From contig NZ_CALMYY010000016.1 in the NCBI RefSeq assembly GCF_937873725.1, positions 1 to 38,902 of the forward strand: a stretch of 38,902 bases of DNA, given 5' to 3'. Position 1 is the stretch's first letter; every line of letters starts with the position of its first letter. The translations under genes were made by a program, and so were the position numbers. The stretch is from an uncultured Dietzia sp. (GTDB lineage Bacteria; Actinomycetota; Actinomycetes; Mycobacteriales; Mycobacteriaceae). This document shows positions 35,617-38,902 of the stretch, one piece after another. The notes under the pieces were generated by a model. That model was not told the origin of the DNA. It ran no database searches and saw only the letters and a program-made list of their open reading frames with translations.

Positions 35617-36542
35617 GATCCCGCCCCCCGCCGGAGGCCGTCGATCCAGTCGAGCGCCTCGCCGCGATCCGGCGGCGGCGAGCCCGCGGCGAGGCCGTCC
35701 GCCACCGGCCACGACCCGAGGAAGCGCAGACCGGCGGTCCGTTGGTGCAGGGCCGCCAGGGCCTCGGCCACGGCCGGGTCGTCGATGTGTCCGACCAGGT
35801 CCACGTGGAACAGGTAGGTGAACCGCTCGACCCGCGTGGGCCGGGACCCGATCCGCGTGAGGTCGATCTGACGGATCGACAGCTCGGTGAGCGCCTGGAC
35901 CAGCGAGTTGGGCTCGTGCGGCAGGCCAAAGACGACGCAGGTCCGGTCGTGCCCGGTCCGCTCGGGCGGCGGCCCGGGGCGTCCCACCAGGACGAACCGG
36001 GTCCGGGCCCCGCCCACGTCGGCGACGTCCTCCGCGAGCGGGACCAGCCCGTTGATCTGGCCCGCCCGCGCGGGCGCGGCCGTGGCGTCGGCGCTGCCGG
36101 CCGCCACCTCCTCGGCTCCGGCCGCGGTGGACGAGGTCGTCTCGATGCGGGCGCCCGGGAGGTGCGCGGCGACCCATCGCCGGACCTGCGCCGCGGCGAT
36201 CGGGTGGGTCCTCAGCACCCGGACGTCGGCGGCCGCGGTGCCGGGCCGGACGAGGATGGAGAAGACCACGTCGAGCTCGTTCTCCGCGAAGATCTGCAGC
36301 CGCGCCCCCTCCGCGAGGGAGTCGCTGGTGGGGTTGACGGTGCCGTCGACGGAGTTCTCGAACGGCACGCACGCGTAGTCGGCGGCGCCCGCCCGGACGA
36401 GGTCCAGCGCCTCGTCCGGGGTGCCGGCCGGGACGGCCTCGGCGCCGTCGAGCAGCGCGGAGGTACGCGCGTCCGCACGGAAACGGTGCAGGGCGGCGTC
36501 GGCGAAGGTTCCGGGCGGGCCGAGGTAGGCGACGGTGACCAC
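35613..36542 (-). CDS. pheA: Prephenate dehydratase
   Basis: 309 aa; converts prephenate to phenylpyruvate in phenylalanine synthesis. Catalytic domain about 3-185 with FENSVDGTV (61-69), THPIAAAQ (112-119) and the catalytic TRF at 181-183. C-terminal ACT domain about 200-278 for phenylalanine control: PNSL at 211-214, then GSRP at 232-235 where the family normally has ESRP. The GTG at 36542 (MVTVAYLGPPG) follows TAGTCT by 7 nt and fits the family N-terminus. Overlaps the phosphatase gene by GTGA. Corresponds to Rv3838c. Confidence 0.95.
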   Translation of the reverse strand: MVTVAYLGPPGTFADAALHRFRADARTSALLDGAEAVPAGTPDEALDLVRAGAADYACVPFENSVDGTVNPTSDSLAEGARLQIFAENELDVVFSILVRPGTAAADVRVLRTHPIAAAQVRRWVAAHLPGARIETTSSTAAGAEEVAAGSADATAAPARAGQINGLVPLAEDVADVGGARTRFVLVGRPGPPPERTGHDRTCVVFGLPHEPNSLVQALTELSIRQIDLTRIGSRPTRVERFTYLFHVDLVGHIDDPAVAEALAALHQRTAGLRFLGSWPVADGLAAGSPPPDRGEALDWIDGLRRGAGS

Positions 36543-36549
36543 GACGACA

Positions 36550-36555
36550 AGACTA
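36550..36555 (-). promoter_or_regulatory. Leaderless -10 box, pheA
   Basis: TAGTCT on the minus strand, then TGTCGTC and the GTG start at 36542. Confidence 0.6.
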
Positions 36556-36562
36556 GCCAGCC

Positions 36563-37102
36563 TCAGGGAAGGTGCGCGGAGGCGAGGTCCGCCGAGACCT
36601 CGTCCACGTCCCGGGACGGGACGATCACACACGTCACCACGTCCCGTATCGCCTCGCGGGCGGCCCGCGGGAGCGCGAGCAGCGCATCCGGGTCGGGGGC
36701 GGCGAGCGCGGCCCGGACGTCACCCCCCGTCATGGCGGCGACAGCCCCGGCGAGCAGGGCCCACACCTGCCCGGCGTCCGCGCACCGGGGGACCAGACCC
36801 GACCCGAAGCCGACGCCCGAGTGGGCCGCGACCGCCAGGAGGTCCACCAGGTGGTCCACCGCGGGTCCCGCCCCGGCCAGGCCCGGTGCCACATCGACGA
36901 CGGCGGCGGCGCCCCGGGCGAGGACGACCGCGACCACCTCGGATCCCGGGAGACCGGTCTCCGGGTCCGGCGCCACCGCGGCGGGGGCCGGAACAGCCCA
37001 GCGGGCGAGCGTGGCCGCGAGCCCGGACTCGTCCGCGACGAGGTCCTCCAGCAGATCCGGGCGGGAGGGACCGCGGCTGAGCAGTTCGAGCGACACCGTC
37101 AT
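36563..37102 (-). CDS. Hypothetical protein
   Basis: 179 aa from the ATG at 37102; no family recognised. Ala/Val/Leu-rich, no signal peptide, no clear membrane span, two or three Cys (PRCAD, VVTCVIV). Mostly predicted helix. It lies 7 nt from the pheA -10 box and is divergent from the next gene. The start follows a TAGACC box by 7 nt, the local leaderless pattern. Codon pattern is like its neighbours, and the opposite strand is the less likely coding strand. Confidence 0.65.
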   Translation of the reverse strand: MTVSLELLSRGPSRPDLLEDLVADESGLAATLARWAVPAPAAVAPDPETGLPGSEVVAVVLARGAAAVVDVAPGLAGAGPAVDHLVDLLAVAAHSGVGFGSGLVPRCADAGQVWALLAGAVAAMTGGDVRAALAAPDPDALLALPRAAREAIRDVVTCVIVPSRDVDEVSADLASAHLP

Positions 37103-37109
37103 GACCACA

Positions 37110-37115
37110 GGTCTA
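37110..37115 (-). promoter_or_regulatory. Possible leaderless -10 box, hypothetical gene
   Basis: TAGACC on the minus strand, 7 nt before the ATG at 37102. The last base departs from the TAnnnT consensus. Confidence 0.35.
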
Positions 37116-37130
37116 CACCCCGGACGTTGC

Positions 37131-37136
37131 TAGTCT
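37131..37136 (+). promoter_or_regulatory. Leaderless -10 box, one-TM protein / CPBP operon
   Basis: TAGTCT, 8 nt before the ATG at 37145, divergent from the promoter of the hypothetical gene. Confidence 0.5.
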
Positions 37137-37144
37137 CTCCCCCG

Positions 37145-37813
37145 ATGGGTTCCGACGACTCCCCCGCCCCCGACCACGATCCGGCCCCCGACGCCTCTCA
37201 CCTGACACCGGAGGAGAAGCGCGGGCCGCGCACGATCCACGTGGCGCTGGGGTTGCTCGCCGCCCTGTTGATCGTGTCGGTGGTGACGACCCCGGAGGCC
37301 GTCCTGCCCAGGGACTCCACCCTGCACGGCGCCCACCACGTTGACCCCGCGTCCGGCCTGGACGTCCCCGTCCCGGTCGGGTGGGTGGTGGCCGACAGCC
37401 CGGAGTTCGGCAGCCTCATGCTGGTGCCGGTCGGATCCGGGCGCGCGCTCGACACCCGCATCCTGGCCGGGCGGCTGGAGCCGGGCATCGCCGCGGCGGC
37501 CGTCGGCGACGACCGGGGGGCGGCGAACGCCCTGGCGGAGACCATCCAGCTGTACGTCATGGGTGTCAGCGGCACCCCCGACGAACAGCGCACCGTCGAC
37601 CTCGGCACCGGTGCGGGCGACGGGGCCGCGGTCTCCTACGTGGTGGTCCCCGACGCGGACTCCGACCCGGACTCCGGCGGCCTGGTCTACGCCGCGGTGT
37701 TCGGGTCCGGCGACGAGCGCTGGTGGATCGCGTACACGACGACCGCCCAGCAGTCCGCCCCCGGAACACGGTGGATGGACCGGCTGGTCCGCGACGTCCG
37801 GCGGTCGGGGTGA
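37145..37813 (+). CDS. Single-pass membrane protein of unknown function
   Basis: 222 aa. A charged cytosolic N-terminus rich in Asp and Pro (1-30), one membrane span at about 33-50, then an extracytoplasmic beta-rich domain (about 60-220) with LDVPVPVGWVVADSPEFGSL and WWIAYTTT, reminiscent of small lipoprotein-like domains seen outside mycolata cells. No catalytic motif seen. The stop overlaps the CPBP gene by GTGA, so the two are probably partners. Confidence 0.78.
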   Translation: MGSDDSPAPDHDPAPDASHLTPEEKRGPRTIHVALGLLAALLIVSVVTTPEAVLPRDSTLHGAHHVDPASGLDVPVPVGWVVADSPEFGSLMLVPVGSGRALDTRILAGRLEPGIAAAAVGDDRGAANALAETIQLYVMGVSGTPDEQRTVDLGTGAGDGAAVSYVVVPDADSDPDSGGLVYAAVFGSGDERWWIAYTTTAQQSAPGTRWMDRLVRDVRRSG

Positions 37814-38640
37814 CCCGGGCGGGCCGGGCCCGACGGGCGCTCTCGCCGCGCGAGGCGTTCCGGCGCTTCGCCTCGAGGTTCGACCCGGTCACCGACCCGC
37901 GCACCCGCCGGCTCCTGGCGGCGGAGCTCGTCGTCGTCCTCCTGGTGACCTTCGGGCTCTCCGGCCTGTACTCGGTCCTCGACCTGGTCTCCGCGCTGCT
38001 CGCGCCCGAGGCCCTGGACGAGCAGACCGCCGCGCTCAACGCCTCCCGGTCCACCCACGCCTGGCTCGACCTCGCCTACCAACTGCTCGGGGTCCTCCGG
38101 CTGGTGGCGTGGGCCGCGCTGCCGCTGGTGCTCCTCGCCCACACCGGGATCGGCCCGCGGGCGGTCGGGCTGGTCCGGGAGCGCGCCGGCCGCCAGGTGG
38201 CCTGGGGGCTCGCGCTGACCGCCGCCATCGGGATCCCCGGCCTCGCGCTCTACCTCGGCGCGGTGGCGGCGGGGGCCAACCTGCAGGTCTCGGCCTCGGG
38301 CCTCACGGAGACGTGGTGGCGGCCGCTCGTGCTGGTCCTGGCCGCGGCGGGCAACGGTGCCGCCGAGGAGGTCCTCGTGGTGGGCTACCTGCTCGTGCGC
38401 CTGCGGCAACTCGGCGTCCCGCCGGCGGTCGCCCTGGCCGGCACGGCGCTGCTGCGCGGGTCGTACCACCTGTACCAGGGCTTCGGCGGCGGGCTGGGGA
38501 ACCTCGCGATGGGACTCGTGTTTGCGCTGTACTGGATGCGGACCCGCCGGCTGTGGCCGCTCATCCTGGCGCACACCCTCCTGGATGTGGCGGCGTTCCT
38601 CGGGTACGCGGTGCTGGCCCCGCACGTGTCGTGGCTGTGA
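37810..38640 (+). CDS. CPBP-family intramembrane metalloprotease-like protein
   Basis: 276 aa with about six to eight membrane spans. CPBP (CAAX protease and bacteriocin-processing) motifs: Glu186-Glu187 in AAEEVLVVGYL, His220 in GSYHLYQG, and HTLLD at 255-259 in the last spans. The usual EExxxR lacks its Arg, reading EEVLVV, so the motif is incomplete although Glu and His ligands remain. Function could be intramembrane proteolysis, but it is unproven. GTG 37810 in GTGA overlap with the one-TM protein gene. Confidence 0.85.
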   Translation: MTRAGRARRALSPREAFRRFASRFDPVTDPRTRRLLAAELVVVLLVTFGLSGLYSVLDLVSALLAPEALDEQTAALNASRSTHAWLDLAYQLLGVLRLVAWAALPLVLLAHTGIGPRAVGLVRERAGRQVAWGLALTAAIGIPGLALYLGAVAAGANLQVSASGLTETWWRPLVLVLAAAGNGAAEEVLVVGYLLVRLRQLGVPPAVALAGTALLRGSYHLYQGFGGGLGNLAMGLVFALYWMRTRRLWPLILAHTLLDVAAFLGYAVLAPHVSWL

Positions 38641-38702
38641 CGGGCCGTGTGACCCTGCCCTCCGCGGCGCTGTCCGACCCGCCGCGCGTGCAGGACGCCA
38701 AG

Positions 38703-38708
38703 TAGAGT
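38703..38708 (+). promoter_or_regulatory. Leaderless -10 box, last partial gene
   Basis: TAGAGT, 8 nt before the ATG at 38717. Confidence 0.45.
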
Positions 38709-38716
38709 CCGATCCC

Positions 38717-38902
38717 ATGACCGACGACCCCAGGCGCCGGCACCTCACGCCAGAGGAGGCCGCCGAACTCAGGCGGCGCGCACGCGAGGCACGCGGCTAC
38801 GCCGACCCCGGCGCGCCTCGCGACCCCGCGCCCCGGCGCGAGCGGCCCGCGGGCCGGACCTGCTACCAGCCCCGCCAGCAACCCGAGCCGCTGCCCCGGG
38901 GC
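38717..38902 (+). CDS. Partial gene, Arg/Pro-rich N-terminus
   Basis: 62 codons are visible before the window ends. The peptide begins MTDDPRRRHLTPEEAAELRR and continues strongly charged and Pro/Arg-rich, with no hydrophobic part yet. In mycobacteria the next genes at this position include a LytR/CpsA/Psr-like protein with such an N-terminal tail; that identity is only a guess. The start is supported by a -10 box 8 nt upstream. Confidence 0.6.
   Translation, partial: MTDDPRRRHLTPEEAAELRRRAREARGYADPGAPRDPAPRRERPAGRTCYQPRQQPEPLPRG

Overview
The window is very GC-rich actinobacterial chromosome. Its left two thirds holds the mycolic acid and arabinogalactan assembly locus of mycolate-containing actinomycetes (Mycobacteriales/Corynebacteriales), in the same gene order as M. 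tuberculosis Rv3799c to Rv3811. The host therefore makes mycolic acids. The GC content and the LGFP-repeat mycolyltransferase of the corynebacterial PS1/Cop1 type suggest a genus such as Dietzia, but the genus is an inference.

From right to left on the minus strand: glf (26.4 kb), a 5.4-kb insertion of other genes, glfT2, PAP2 phosphatase, ubiA/DPPR synthase, aftB, antigen 85-type mycolyltransferase, mycolyltransferase with LGFP repeats, DUF732-type lipoprotein, Rv3802-type cutinase-like hydrolase, fadD32, pks13 and accD4. Together they make UDP-galactofuranose and the galactan (Glf, GlfT2), the arabinose donor (UbiA, PAP2) and the terminal arabinose that accepts mycolates (AftB). They also activate and condense the mycolate precursors (AccD4, FadD32, Pks13) and transfer mycolates in the envelope (the two Ag85-fold enzymes). 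aftB carries an inserted repeat element and two long poly-G tracts and is out of frame as written.

The insertion between glfT2 and glf (19.86-25.10 kb) is the least familiar part. It has two paralogous signal-anchored membrane proteins of unknown function (DUF5129/TPM-like, ending in a Gly/Ser tail), a lipoprotein cyclophilin between them, and an unrecognised two-TM membrane protein, with palindromic repeat elements beside them.

The right part (26.8-38.9 kb) resembles the Rv3811 to Rv3840 neighbourhood. It holds a PGRP-type amidase with an LGFP repeat, HAD hydrolase, PlsC-type acyltransferase, hotdog thioesterase, GNAT, serS, an ankyrin protein, a septum-formation family protein, a small zincin, histidine phosphatase, pheA, an unrecognised gene, a one-TM protein, a CPBP-family membrane protein and the start of a further gene cut by the window edge.

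Two sequence-level themes recur. Many genes have a TAnnnT-like -10 box 6-8 nt before the start codon, which predicts leaderless mRNAs. Neighbouring genes often share a 4-nt GTGA or ATGA stop/start overlap. No rRNA, tRNA, CRISPR array or transposase was seen.
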